From contig JAJQJQ010000007.1 of the NCBI GenBank assembly GCA_028622995.1, positions 7,502,001 to 7,566,000 of the forward strand: 64,000 bases of DNA, read 5' to 3'. The DNA comes from Panagrolaimus kolymaensis (taxonomy: Eukaryota; Nematoda; Chromadorea; Rhabditida; Panagrolaimidae). The position numbers and the translations under genes were made by a program. Below the pieces are notes generated by a model that saw only the letters and a program-made list of their open reading frames with translations, did not search any database and had not been told where the DNA came from. Shown one piece after another: positions 32,132-44,969 of this stretch (positions within the stretch are counted from its first letter, which is position 1; each line of letters starts with the position of its first letter).

Positions 32132-33912
32132 CTTCTTTTTGCCATAATAAGATAACAGATTATTCTTGATTCTTCGAATACCATTCATAAAAATGAAGAA
32201 ACAGGAAACTCGAATGAACAACGACCAACCTTTCAGCAGAATGATAATTGAGCGAAATAATTTGAGACGACGTCAAACAAAAAAGAAACAAAATGCAAAC
32301 GCAAAGAATGGAAAATGAAAGTTGGAAATTTGCATAATGTAATATTTTCTTCCAAACAGTCTTAGAAAAAATGAAAAATAAACACTAAAATAATGTATCT
32401 GTTTTTTCTCATCCATTTTTTAGTTTTAAAAGCTGCTTTTAAATTTGAAATTAAAAAAATCAAATCTCATTTTGAACATAATTTTTTGCCAAGGTTGTCT
32501 ATCTCCGGTTTACAATTTTCTTCTTTTCCTCGCTTTATTAGAAAAATTTAAATGACTATCAGAGTCGTCTCCTGCACGGCGCTGGTCGACAAATAAAACT
32601 GGTTTTGAAGGTTCTCAAAAATCAACTCGCCTCAAGTTTTTTTTCCTTCACCGTCAAGTCTCTTTGAAAAAATAAAGACCCATGCTAGTTTGAGATATCA
32701 AAATAGCCAATTTCGATATCAAAGTTTTTGTACTCAAAAAATATGGATACAATTATTAAAAATATCAAATATCGCTGAGCATTGGATTCCAACGTCATTG
32801 TTTTATGCGATTGATTTTCTAATCTATCAACCATTTTTTCCTTTCCTTTCTTTTTTTTTCTTCGCTCTTTATCTCTGCCATCAAATCAATTTTTTATGAG
32901 GGGTCTAATTTTTGGTAAGCAAACTATAAACATGAGAAAAAAACGACGCACATTCTATTTCTAATCTCATTGTAAGATTTTTTTTTGTTTGTCGCTTGCC
33001 TGCAAAAATTTTTTTCGTCTTTCTTATTTTCGGAAGCCAAACTCAATAAAAAAATAATGGAGTTGCCTTGTGCACAAAGTTTTTTTCGCCACATTTAAAA
33101 AACCTTTAAAGGCATATGTTTTTTATTTGAAGGCTTTGAAATGGTTGCTACTTTGTTGAAGCATGATTTGCTCTTTTCATAATTAAAATCATTTTTAGAA
33201 ACTCAGAATAAATAAAATCAGTGGATTTGCTGTTAATTTTAACTGTATTTTTTTGGCAAAAAGCTTTTTTCTTTAGTTTCTTGTGAGCTATTTGCATAAA
33301 ATAAATTTGGGCTAAAAAACATCGACGAAAAGCAAATAATGAAACTTGCAAGTTACAACCTGTTTATTTAATTTTTTGACCAGCGTTTTAAGATTTTCGA
33401 TTTAAGCAAATCGCCATTTATAAATAAACAATAAATTTTAAAACCAAGAAAATGGGAATTAAGACCGATTAAATTTTTTAAAGCATACAATAAAAATCTA
33501 ATCCTTATCTAGGTCCACTAAATTCTCCACCAAAATCGAAACAAATATAAATAATTGGAAAAGAAAAATATAAAACATAGCAAATTTGAAAATTTTTTGC
33601 TAGAAAACCATAAAAAATTTATGAAAACGCTTTTTAATAAACTTCAATTTTTGTCTGCTTTTATTACACATAAAAAACTGGAATTATTTTTACCTACTCC
33701 ATTACATTTTTTGATTTTCTATTACTTTCTATGTAAGAAATAGATGCTTGCATCTTGATTCGACATCGAATAAAGAAAATCCCTCGCCGTAGCTAAGCTT
33801 TTTCTTTCATTATTTGACCTACATTAAATTCTAAAAAACGTAAAAATAAACTAGAGTTTTTTAAGGATAAATTTTTTTTTATTAAATTTCGAGTAATTTT
33901 TTATTTTTAATA
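32132..33912. other. Long divergent intergenic region
   Basis: About 1.8 kb between the MATH-BTB gene (minus) and a GT92 gene (plus). Only short unsupported open frames occur. No repeat or RNA gene is recognised. Confidence 0.5.
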
Positions 33913-35905
33913 ATGAAACTTTTGTATTTAAAAAAATTTATTCATCCTTCAATCAAAAATTTTTGTATTTTCTTAATTTTATTTGGTTTAGTTATTCTTG
34001 TTTGGCATAATTCTATTCAAAACGCGACTAGTCCCAATGATATTCCACTTCATATGGTTTTATATTCAACGTTTTATTATAAAACTTCGAAAGTGTAAGT
34101 TTATTTAGAAATTTTTTTATGCCAAAGCTGAAAATTTTTCAATTTCAGATATGCCCCAAATACAATAATAATGTTATTCGACGCTCCATACAGAAGGGCA
34201 AAAATGTCGTTATTTTCTTGTACATCTCGAAATGAAACAGCAACTCAAACTACAGAAGCTTTAGTTAGAATTGGAAATGGACCTGGGTCAGAATGTTCTT
34301 GGGATTTTTTCATTGGTAATTGCACCACTGTTGAAAATCCAACATATTTTGCTTTAACAACTTTAAGTAGCTCTTCAGCTTCATCTAGTCAGCTATCAGA
34401 TCTGCCAATCAAATTTGAACTTCCCGTCGCTGAAAAGTATCCGGTGGTTATGTGTTATCCACCCATGGTTTATGAAGGTCGATGGCAGCAATTAGTTTTT
34501 GCAATTGAAATATATAAATATTATGGAGCAGATTTACAAATACAATATGTTAATTCAGCGATGAAAGAAATCATCGATTTATTAGAGGTAAATTTTTTGG
34601 CAAAGCGATCACTATTTTTTTCTCGATGCTTCAAAATATAAAAATTGTCTCTAGCATTTTTTAATTTTCTTCTTTTGGTTCGACTATTTTTTATTTGAGG
34701 CGCCGAGTTAAGAAATTTGGAAAGCTTCCAATCCAGTAAAGAAACTAACTAGTTTTAGAATAAAAAATGAAAATCTTGATAGCTTTTGAAAAAAAAATTA
34801 TCGCATTTATTTTTGCCACAATTAAGAAAGAATAAATTTCAGATTTATGAATCGAAAGGAATAATAAAAATAGAAAAATTTGCTTTTGTTGATTTTGATG
34901 CTGAAACTATTGCAACGATTGGCGTTCATCCAATGCATGAATTAAATTTTAGAAATCAGCCATTGGCTTTGACAGATTGCTTGATGCGATATCGAGTATG
35001 ACAGACCTCTTTTTTTCTTTCAGCTAACATGTATTTTTCTTTTTTCAGGAATCAGCTGAATTTATTATTGTTGCTGATGTTGATGATGTTTTCTTTCCAC
35101 CAAGAAAACCATATTACAATGAATTTTCATTTTGGAATAATATTTATCCCAATGCGTCCGCGTTTCTTTATTATCGTACACCAGCGAGAATTACCATAGG
35201 TAAATTTATATCCGGACTTTACTAAAATGAAATAAAATTTGCATAAATTTTAGAAACAAATTTGGCAAAATTTTCACTTTTCGAAACTATAAAATCACTG
35301 AGAACAAATGATACACGTCATTTTGGAAAGTCGGTATATCAAACTAAAAATGTTGAAACGGCATGGATTCATTGGCCTGGTTTGAATAATGCCACGGTAG
35401 TCGAAATCCCTCCAGAAGATGGCTCAATATCGCATGTTCATATTTGCGAAAATAGTACTCAAGAATTTGTAAGTTATTTGCTGATTTTGTGGAGCTTCAA
35501 AATGTTTTTAAATTCTAGGGTGATGAAAATAATTATATACCCTTCACAAAAATTTCTAATGAAGATATAAAAAATTTGCATTCTAACTTTCAAGCTGCTT
35601 TCCAGAATTTTCCAAATATTTCATCAAATTTAGTTTATGCTAATGCAATTTCTAAATGCTATGGAGGACATTCAAATTTGGGTAAAAAGAAGCAATGTCT
35701 AACTCCCATAACTTGTGAAGTACCTCCAATTGTGGAAAATTTTAAATGCAACGTTGCAAAACGAAATTATAAATCTGTGTCGTTGAGTAAAAATTTAGTT
35801 ATACATTTTCCTGATTCAGATCATTATTATTGGGAAGGTTTAAATGGATGTAAAATATTTTTAAATTCAGGAAAAACTATTGATAAAAATAAAGAGATAA
35901 ATTAA
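33913..35905 (+). CDS. GT92 (DUF23) family glycosyltransferase
   Basis: Exons 33913-34094, 34149-34587, 34843-34995, 35049-35199, 35254-35468 and 35519-35905 give 508 residues. Residues about 15-35 are a signal anchor (type II Golgi topology). The GT92 core includes [18 protein letters not shown], a [15 protein letters not shown] stretch, and the metal-binding VADVDDVFF near 267-272. Characterised GT92 enzymes such as C. elegans GALT-1 add beta-1,4-galactose to core fucose of N-glycans; the exact acceptor here is unknown. It differs from the two tandem GT92 genes downstream in having six exons and weak overall identity, so it is a distinct lineage. All donors are GT. Confidence 0.92.
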
Positions 35906-36610
35906 GAAAAAGGCAAATTCACTAAATCTGCATTCGAAAATAATAAACACATATATTCAAAATTATTATGACAGTATAAATAAATTTTTTTTGTTGATCG
36001 TGAACTTATATTAAAAAATTAAAGACAGAAATTTTGCAAATTTTTTTATTGATTTTTGAATTAATTTTATACAAGTTTTTTAATACCCTTTAAATTTTTC
36101 CCTTCCTGGAGCAAATTTAGTGAAAGCTCTTTTAAAAAAATCATTTATTTTACTCTCTCTCTCTCTCTCTCTCTTTCATTACATATTACAATTTTCTTTG
36201 TTAAAAATATCTTTAGTATTCGACTAATCGACTTAACGACGACTGACATCCTCTATCACCAACCTAAAATCAAAATTTGGTTTCTTATAAGTTATAACTT
36301 TAAAAATATGAAAAAATTCTTTTTTTTTGTTGTTATTATTATTTCACTGTAAAGTATAGATTTAGTTAGGAGATAATGAAGATGAAAAAAACGAGAAAAA
36401 CGAATTATGAAAATCTGAAGTCTTTTTCCCACTAAATTTGTTAGGTCAAAACAATTTTTTATGTTTTTACTATGCTACAATCTTTATGCTTGAAAAGATT
36501 TTTTCGTCCATCATTAAAAAAAGGTTGCTAAATGTAAATTTTTTAAAAGCTTATTTATTTCTGTAAAAAAAATGTAAAAACAAAAACAGAATATATTAAA
36601 AAATAACAAT
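35906..36610. other. Intergenic with a (CT)n microsatellite
   Basis: Convergent spacer between two GT92 genes. A (CT)11-12 run lies at about 36153-36175. No gene seen. Confidence 0.7.
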
Positions 36611-39266
36611 TTAAAAACATCCTTGATTACTTTCAATAAATTTAGCATTTTCTCTTTCATACCAAATAAATTCAGCCAATTTAAATGGTTTTTTATGTTT
36701 GGTTTCAACTTTCATCACTTCCAAATTTTGTTTTGGATAATTACAATATTTATGTGAAGGACAAAAATCCAATTTGTGGTTTATCATTATATTTATAACT
36801 TTTTTATAACAACCATAAATGGATTTATGAAATGATTTGGAATAAGAATATTTTGAAGAATTCTGAAAAAATAAATTTAGTCTTTATTTTTAGTCCAAAA
36901 AATTTTTATCTTTAAAAATTTGTTTTAGATCTAAAAAAACTAAAATTAAAACATTTTTTTTTAATTTTCGCTGTAAGAGTATTTTTATGCAAAAAAAAAT
37001 AAAAAAACAGAATTTTGATTTAATAAATTTTTACTTCCAAAAAAAGAATGAAACTCACAAATTTAAACTTATATTTTCTGAACATTCTTTCCATATTTTC
37101 TTGCAACTCGTTTCCATTAATAAAATGGTTTCCATTTAGTAAAGGAGGAGGACTTAAAATTTCTTCCACTTCACCAACATCCAAAATTAAATTTCTCAAA
37201 TGAACCATGAAAATTTCAGTTTGATTTACTTTAATACTGTGGAATTTTTCATTTTCAAAATACAAAGCTTTATGAATCCAAGTTCCAAGAATCATATTTG
37301 GACGAACAATAATTTTAGGATCGTCAGTTATGTTTGAAAAAATTATAGATTTTTGGAGTGTTTTAAGTGAAAAAGGGTTTCCATTTGGACGGAAAGCCTT
37401 TTCCATATAAATATTTAATCGATCAATAGTAAATTCACCCGCATTTGGATTAGCCAATGAATGAGGTCGAAGAGCATCAGCAAATTTTGGAAATCGCGGA
37501 GTTCCAATTAAAATATCATCCCAATCTGTGAAAGCTATAAATTCTGCTGATTCTCTAAATTCATATAAGCATTGGTTGGCATTGGTTATTTGATTAGCAT
37601 ATTCGGTTTCTCCATCTGGATCATAAGGAATGTTGGGCTAAAAAACTCAAAATTAATTCTTTGCTCAGAGAACCAAATGTTAAGGAAGTTGAAATTAAAA
37701 ATGGAGATGAACCAAACCTCGCTTCTTCTTTTTTTTATTAATTCATGAAAAACAGACACTTAAAAAGCGTCGTGCGTATTTAGTTGCTCATTTGAAAAAA
37801 TCTTTTTTTAAGGCGAGAAAAAAAAGCAGAGAAATTTTTTTTTGTTAAAAAATAATCTTAAATGCTTGGAAGCCATGAAAATCGAGTAACTTTAATGGTG
37901 CTTTTTTTTTAATTGCAGCTGCGAGAAAAAAAGCAACACAATATAAAAATATGTTTCCATAAAGTTAGTTATAAATTTTAAGAAATACTTTATTTAAAAA
38001 AATTATGGGACACCACGTTGACTTTTTTTTTCACCCTGTTTTTCACAAACGCGAGACAGCAAATGGAAGCAAGAAATAGATTTTCTTAATGAAAAAGAGC
38101 TTTTAAAAATATTAAAACTTTTAAAAAAATTTATAAGTCTGTAAAAAACAAAATTGATAATAGACATGCAAAAGTCACCAAGGCATATCTATCTATCTCT
38201 GGCCTTTACTAACAACTGACTAAGGAGTTTGAGAAAAAATACAAAACTTACAATTTCCGCGCCTTTATAAGCAGGTTCAACCCTCAAAATTCCATCTTTT
38301 TCATACATTTCCATTAACTCAATAACTTCTTTCAATGCACATTCAACATAAGCAACCATAAGGTCGCCTCCATAAAATCGATATGTTTCCAAAGCAGTAA
38401 TTAACAAGGCCCAATTTTCAAATGCTATCATTCTCGACATGCATGAAACAAATGTTCTTTTTTTAATTTCTGGTTTGCTAAGAATTAACTAAAAAACAAA
38501 AAGTTAAATTTAAGAAGTTTTGAAACTCTTCAAATGAAAACTTGCTTCTTGAGAATCATTTTTTTCATTTTCACTTCGAGACCTTAGTTCATACTTTATT
38601 GTTTCATCATTTTCATTGGATAACGGAAAAATGCAAAGGCTTCGATACATTTGAAGCTTACAAAATAAAGGAGTCGTACAAATCGCTGTAATTTCTGCTG
38701 GTGCTTTTTCTATTTTTCCATTACTCAATTCCCGCCGACATGATAATGGTGTTGCAGAATAATTTGCTCTTTCGCCATTAAAAAGTGTAATTATGGCATC
38801 ATTTCCTTTGTATCTGAAAATCAAGAAATTCGTCAAAAACAGAGAGAATGAGGATCAAAAAAGGCAAAAACTTTAAAAGTTCACGTTTTTTAAAACTTTT
38901 TTATTCTTAAAAATACTTAAATTAAAAATTTGCATATTTATTTGTTTACTGCCTGATAAAATATTCATGGCTGCAAATAATTTTTTTTGAAGGCATAAAA
39001 AAATTAATAAAAAAATAAAAAATAAAAAATTACAGAAAAAAGGTAAAAAAAACTTACATAATTGAATTTTGATAAATATATGATTTAATAATAAAAATTG
39101 GTTTTGTTTCATTTTTTGGTATTTGAACCACTTCAGTCACAGTAACTACGAGTTCAACATTATTGTTACTAAATTTAAAGGTCGAAGAAAAAGTATAAAA
39201 TAAAGCAAAAACAAATAAAATAGTAAATAAACATATTCGAAAATATCCAACTTTAATTGGTTGCAT
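36611..39266 (-). CDS. GT92 (DUF23) family glycosyltransferase, tandem copy A
   Basis: Exons 39266-39058, 38813-38546, 38488-38252, 37637-37059 and 36862-36611 give 514 residues. The start MQPIKVGYFRICLF matches copy B; an ATG seven codons upstream is also in frame. After the signal anchor come YKGNDAIITLFNGERANYSA, a FENWALLITALETYRFYGGD segment and the metal site FTDWDDIL near 273-281. Intron 38489-38545 has the donor CAAGAA/GCAAGT, where copy B has CAAGAA/GTTAGT; the nearby GT gives a stop, so GC use is well supported. A role as a Golgi glycosyltransferase, probably galactosyltransferase, follows from the family. The last exon and its flank are close to identical to copy B. Confidence 0.92.
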
Positions 39267-39620
39267 TGTATTTTTCTCAACTAACACATTTCCTTAGCGA
39301 ATTTAAAGAAAAATGTTGAAGAAATGAAAAATGAGATGATTTTGATTTTTATCTTCTTTTTTTTATGCAAATGAGATTTATCGATTTAAGTTTTATTTTT
39401 CTCTCGCCTCAAAAAGGTGTAAGTCGCCATTTCCAAAAAAGAGAAATTAAGGTCATAAATTTTGTGTATTTGTTTTTGGGCATAGAAAGTCTCGTCGAGT
39501 TTTAAAGATAAAAAATATTTAAATGTAGCTTGTTTCTGGCAGAATTTTATTTGTGGAAAACTCAAAAAAAATTTTTAGAAGACTTTATTATGTAATTAAT
39601 TATTAAAGAAAAATAACAAT
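39267..39620. other. Spacer between tandem GT92 copies
   Basis: About 350 bp, AT-rich, the presumed promoter of copy A. Nothing else is seen. Confidence 0.5.
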
Positions 39621-41618
39621 TTAAAAACATCCTTTATTAGTTTCAATAAATTTAACATTTTCTCTTTCATACCAAATAAATCCACCCAATTTAAATGGTT
39701 TTTTATGTTTGGTTTCAACTTTCATCACTTCCAAATTTTGTTTTGGATAATTACAATATTTATGTGAAGGACAAAAATCCATTTTATTTGCAAACATCTT
39801 TTTTCGTATGGTTTCATAACAATTTTGTATCACTTTATGAAATGGCTTTGAATGAGAGTAAATGGAAGAATTCTATAAAATTTTTCATATGAGCATTATT
39901 TTTTTTTGTGTGTGACAAACTTACAAAATTAAATTTATATTTTTTAAACATTTGTTCCATATTTTCTTGTAAAATTTTACCATTAATAAAATTACTTGCA
40001 TTTTGCGAAGACGGATCATTAAGAAATTCTTCCTTTTCTCCAATATCCAAAATTAAATTACTTAAATGCATTATAAAAGCTGATGTTTCATTGACATGAA
40101 TTCGATTGAATTTTTTGTCTTCAAAAAACCAAACTTGATGAATCCATATTCCAAGGATGAAACTTGGACGAATGATAAATTTTGGTACTCCAACTTTTTT
40201 CGGACTTATTAGCGATTTCTCAAGTGTTTTAAGCGAAAATTGTGGTGAATTTGGTCGAAAAGCTTTTTTCATATAAGTATCGAATCGATCTATACTAAAT
40301 TCTCCAGCATTTGGATTTTCCAAAGAAAGAGGTCGAAGAGCATCAGAAAATTTTGGAAATTGCGGAGTTCCAATTAAAATATCATCCCAATCCGTGAAAG
40401 CAATAAATTCCGCGGATTCTTTATATTCGTAAAGGCATTGGTGAGCATTGGTTAATTGATTACTATATTCTGCTTCGCCATCGGGATCATATGGAGCATT
40501 AGGCTAAAAAAAATTGAATAAAATTACAAAATTTATGGTAAAATCATACTATTTCCGCTCCTTTATAAGCAGTTTCAACCCTTAAAATTCCATCTTTTTC
40601 ATACATTTCCATTAACCCGATAACTTCTTTCAATGCGCATTCAACGTATGCAACCATAAGGTCGCCTCCATAAAATCGATAAGTTTCCAAAGCTGTGATT
40701 AACAAAGCCCAATTTTTGAATGCTATCATTCTCGACATGCATGAAACAAATGTTCGTTTTTTGATTTCTGGTTTGCTAAGAATTAACTAAAAAAAGAAAA
40801 AAATATTTTTATAAATGTACACATGTGTCTGTTGATAGTGATTTCGGCCCGGTAATTAAACACTATCTAACAAAATAATAAATAAGTGTAAAATATTAGA
40901 AACTAACTTCTTGAAAATGAAATGGAATTCCTCCATTTTTTGCTCCAATTTCATATGAAACCGTTTCTTCTGTTTCAAATGAGGCTGAAAAAACACAGAG
41001 TGTTCGATACATGAGTAATTTACAAAATGGTGGACTTGGAACAAGCATGGATATTTCTGCCGAAACTTTTTCAACTTTTCCATTACTCAGTTTCCGCCGA
41101 CATGATAGTGGTGTTGCAGAATAGTTTGCTTGTTCACCATTAAAAAGGGTAATAATTGCGTCATTGTTTTTGTAGCTGAAAAAAAAAACTTATCCAAAAT
41201 GTAAAAATTGAAATCGAGAAAAAGCATAAAAAACATTATAAAATTTTTAATCAAAAATACGTTTTTGTCAAAGAAAACTTTTAAAATCTGAAATTTTGAA
41301 AAATTCAAGAGACAATTTACTGCTTTATTCTATCTATTTTTTTAGAATGCAATAAAGAAAATAAATCAAAAATAAATTTGGAAAAAGACAATTTTAAAGA
41401 AAAAAAACTTACATAATTGAATTTTGATAAATATAAGATTTAATAATAAAAATAGGCTTTGTTTCATTTTTTGGTATTTGATCCTCTTTTGAAATAGCTA
41501 TGTGTTCAGAATTACTGTCACTAAATTTAAACGTCGACAAAAAAGTATAAAATAAGGCAAGAAGAAATAAAATTGTGAATAAACATATTCGAAAATAACT
41601 AACTTTATTTGATTGCAT
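39621..41618 (-). CDS. GT92 (DUF23) family glycosyltransferase, tandem copy B
   Basis: Exons 41618-41413, 41175-40908, 40786-40550, 40503-39925 and 39872-39621 give 513 residues. Exons 2-5 have exactly the lengths of copy A (268, 237, 579 and 252 bases). All donors are GT, including the position where copy A uses GC. The signal anchor (YFRICLFTILFLLALFYTF), NGEQANYSA-type segment, FKNWALLITALETYRFYGGD and FTDWDDI metal site are conserved. The start is placed at MQSNKVSYF because upstream in-frame sequence has no counterpart in copy A. The pair arose by tandem duplication; the strongly conserved 3' exons suggest later conversion. Likely a Golgi transferase with a related acceptor. Confidence 0.92.
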
Positions 41619-42179
41619 TTTATCTTTTTCTTTTAAAACTACAAACGCTTGAAGTTGAAGAAAAATGAAATGAAAATTAAAACCATTTTGATGCTTATCT
41701 TTATGCAAATGAGATCTATTGATTTGATTTTTTTTAAATTTCACTTTAGAATTGTGTTGTTGCATTGTGAAGATTTTTCTTTAACATTTTTTTAGTGGAT
41801 AAATCGCAAAAGAATAAATATTGAGGTCGCTTTTTTTTTCTCAGACCCACCTGCAAAATTACATGATATTTAGAAGTCTTCCACTTCTTACGAATTTTTA
41901 TTTTCATGCAATGAGGGATATCAAAATTAAAAAAATAGTCTTTTTCAATATTTTTTTCTTCTTCAAACATGAGTTTTTTCGTAAAATATTTTAGTTTAAA
42001 AAAATAAGTTCAAATTTATTAATAAAACTTTTTTACAAAGAGTTGAGAAAAAAATTCTCGGGTGAATATAGTTAAACATAGAAATTAAAGGTTTGAAAGG
42101 AAAAGGAATGTTTAGAATCAAAAAAAGCTAATTCCCGACTCGCGTTTCACGTCGTCAAAGCTATCGTAAACAAAAGCAT
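41619..42179. other. Intergenic
   Basis: Presumed promoter of GT92 copy B and the 3' flank of the next minus-strand gene. No supported gene. Confidence 0.5.
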
Positions 42180-43941
42180 TTAATTATTTATTCGACCTTT
42201 TAAATATTTTTCAAAACAATATCGATTTCCAATATTAATAAAAAATGAAGGAAAATTTGTATCAAAAAGAATATCATTTTTAATCCAAACAAATTTTCCA
42301 TTTGCGATAAATTTCTTTAAAATATTTAAAACTTCTGTAACAGAATATTGGCTGTTTAGAGGATGATGAAATTCAACATTAAATTGACAAATTTGATTAT
42401 AAATTGAATCATTTAGAAAAACATCAAAGACTTCAAATTCGGCTGATTCGATGTCAAAATTGATTAAATCAATGGGTATTCCACGGCCATGATAAATTTC
42501 AAGCATGGTTGCAACGGATTGTTTTGAAGCGGTATCCTCGCTATAAATGACGCCACCGGCTTGTACTTAAATTTTTTGGTTTTAAATTATTAAATTTGCA
42601 TATTTTTACGAAATTAAGAGGTTATTTTTTTGGCGAGTTCTTAAAGCAAAAGTAAAAGTAAAGAAATAAATTTTGGTTGTCAAAACAAAAAATTTACAGT
42701 TTTTAAGAAGAAAAAAACGCGATAGCCAAAAAATTTTCTTTTGTTGTTAATTTTGTAAAAAAAGTCTCATTTTTTAGGGAGTTTTTAAGTAAAAATTTTA
42801 ATTTAAAAAATAGATATTTGAGTTTCATTAAAGATTTTTTGGCTAACGAGAAAAAATTATGCTTTTCGCAACTAGCAAGCTAGAATATAATTTTTCTGAT
42901 GCTCAGCGGCGTAATTCCATGAAAAAAGGTTTATAGAAAAAAAAAACTTATGTACATTTTGATATTTTTCCTTCAGTTGTAGTTTTTCCACCAACAGCTC
43001 CTTTAACAAAATGACCTTTTATTTTTTCTCTAAACAATAATTCATTTATAAATGGATCAGGATCAAACCCAAGAAAAGAGCAATGTGGAAAAGCTTCCTT
43101 TAACATTATTTCATTTGTTATATCTTGGCCGATTCCTGGAAATTTGTTGTGAGTTAGTTTAAAAAATGATTAAAAATGATATAATTAAGGGTTAAATTAC
43201 CAAAAGTAATAATAGAACATGTATCATTAATTTGAGGTTTAATAAAATATTTTATTTCATAATGCTTTTTTGGTGGATCAAAAAATGGTAACTTTTGTTC
43301 AATGGAAGAGGCGCATCGCTAAAAAAACTTATTTTTGAACTACAAGAATCAAATTTTTTTTACTAAAATCTTTTCAATTGGTTGCGAGAGCTATAAAACT
43401 TATTTTTTTAAAGTTAGTAATTCAAACTTTTATGATGTCATTTTTAGGAAATAATTTTGCTTTTGCAACAAAAAAGTTTGATCAAAATAACACAAAAAAG
43501 TTCCAACTTTCAAGTGGAACTAAAAACAAAATAAAATATGATTGTATAGCTTTTTATAACTATGAATTTTTAAATCAGGTCATGTCTTCTTACCTTTGGC
43601 AAAAATCCAACTTCCATCCAATCAAGAGTAGAATTTTTATTTGGAGATAAAATAATTTTATCCAATTCTTTCAAATAACAGTTTTTAATATTTTGGAGTT
43701 CTTCGTTGTCGAAATAAAAATCATCCACGGTTAAATTATGCAAGCCCCAATTTTTTAAAGTTCTCTCAATTTTGGCTTCCAAAGTTTCTTCCCCATTATT
43801 TTCATTTCCAAGTTGATCAGCTTTTTTGATGTTTTCCGTTCGAGAAATAAGTTGAATCAAGAGCAAAAATAAAATACAAAAACATACACATTTTAAAATA
43901 TAACTTTTATCCCGAAAATCCATTTTCATTTTGGAAATCAT
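42180..43941 (-). CDS. Methyltransf_21/FkbM-like type II membrane protein
   Basis: Exons 43941-43594, 43318-43201, 43135-42956 and 42565-42180 give 343 residues. Three close ATGs (43941, 43929 and 43923) precede the signal anchor YILKCVCFCILFLLLIQLI; the first is used here. The C-terminal 190 residues look like a Rossmann methyltransferase of the nematode Methyltransf_21/FkbM group: motif I as SIITFGIGQDITNE, an acidic loop FLGFDPDP, and IDLINFDIESAEFEVF corresponding to the conserved D-x-E-G-A-E segment. SAM-dependent O-methylation of a secreted glycan or lipid is a reasonable inference; the substrate is unknown. The acceptor of exon 4 (TTTAAG) is less typical. A second member begins at 63481. 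Confidence 0.82.
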
Positions 43942-44212
43942 TGTTTTTATTTTAAACTTTTTTTGTAAACTTTTTAAAATCAAAAATAATGGATATTTAA
44001 ATTCTTTAAAACATAAATGAACGGTGATGATAAAAATCTTATCCCATTTTCTCATCTCAAGACATAATTTTATAAAAATTCGACCGAGGAAAAAAAATTT
44101 ACATAAAAAAGAGAGAGAAATTCATAAAACCAACAAGAAAATAAAGAGAGATAAAATATGTATGATAAACATCGATATTACATTTTTTTATTTCCTTTTG
44201 CCACTCACTCTA

Positions 44213-44455
44213 TTATCCACATTTATTAGTGATCCAAATAAATTTGGTTGATCGAGTTTGAGTTTTGTAGTCACACTGACAATGAATTATTGTGTCGTTG
44301 AATATTCCACTGTGTTTTGTCGATAAATATTCCATTAAGCATTTACGAGCGGTTTCTCGGGTAACCAGCTGGTTGGTGGGCATATAGGTTCCGATGGAAG
44401 TGTCCGAAGAGTTTTTGGAGAGTCTGGCATACAAAGTAATGGTGAAGCTGTATCA
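44213..44455 (-). other. Possible last exon of a small Cys-containing protein
   Basis: A minus-strand frame ending at 44213 can start after TTTGATACAG at about 44446-44455. It encodes some 78 residues with Cys residues near the end (HCQCDY and NKCG). A different frame over the same bases starts with a signal-peptide-like MSLLMLPASTFDTA but stops after about 50 residues. I cannot decide between them and recognise no family. No upstream exon is confirmed. Confidence 0.25.
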
Positions 44456-44969
44456 AAGGTTGAAGCTGGTAACATTAACAAACTCATGACTATGAACATA
44501 AAAAATAAAAAATTAATATTAAATATTAAAAAAAAGAAAAATCAAAAATGAGAGAATAATACCAAAAATTAATCACAAAAAATAATTGAAGAAATTATTG
44601 GTTTTCAAGAACGCATTTTCTTGATGGCTGGCTTTTAATTTTTTTATCACTTTTTTTTCTTATCGTTATTTTCGTTCGCTGCTATTTATTTCAGTGTTTG
44701 CATTTGGTGTGTCCACTTTATGCATGCATTTTTTTTACCTCGCGTGCGCACAATTTCACATCCATCGGTTTCCATCTTTTTTTTCTTTTATTCCTTTTCA
44801 CCCTCATTTTTTTGCTGTTAATTGATGAACATGCAAAAAAAAAATGAATAAAAAATTGAAGCATTCCATAAATTTTTTTATATACTTTTTATTGTTAATA
44901 GTTTAATTAAATAATTTAAAAAAAACAAAAATAAAATACATATTTTGCTTTAAAGTTGATTTTTATAAT
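44456..44969. other. Intergenic
   Basis: No supported gene. Contains the 3' flank of the cytidylyltransferase gene. Confidence 0.45.
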
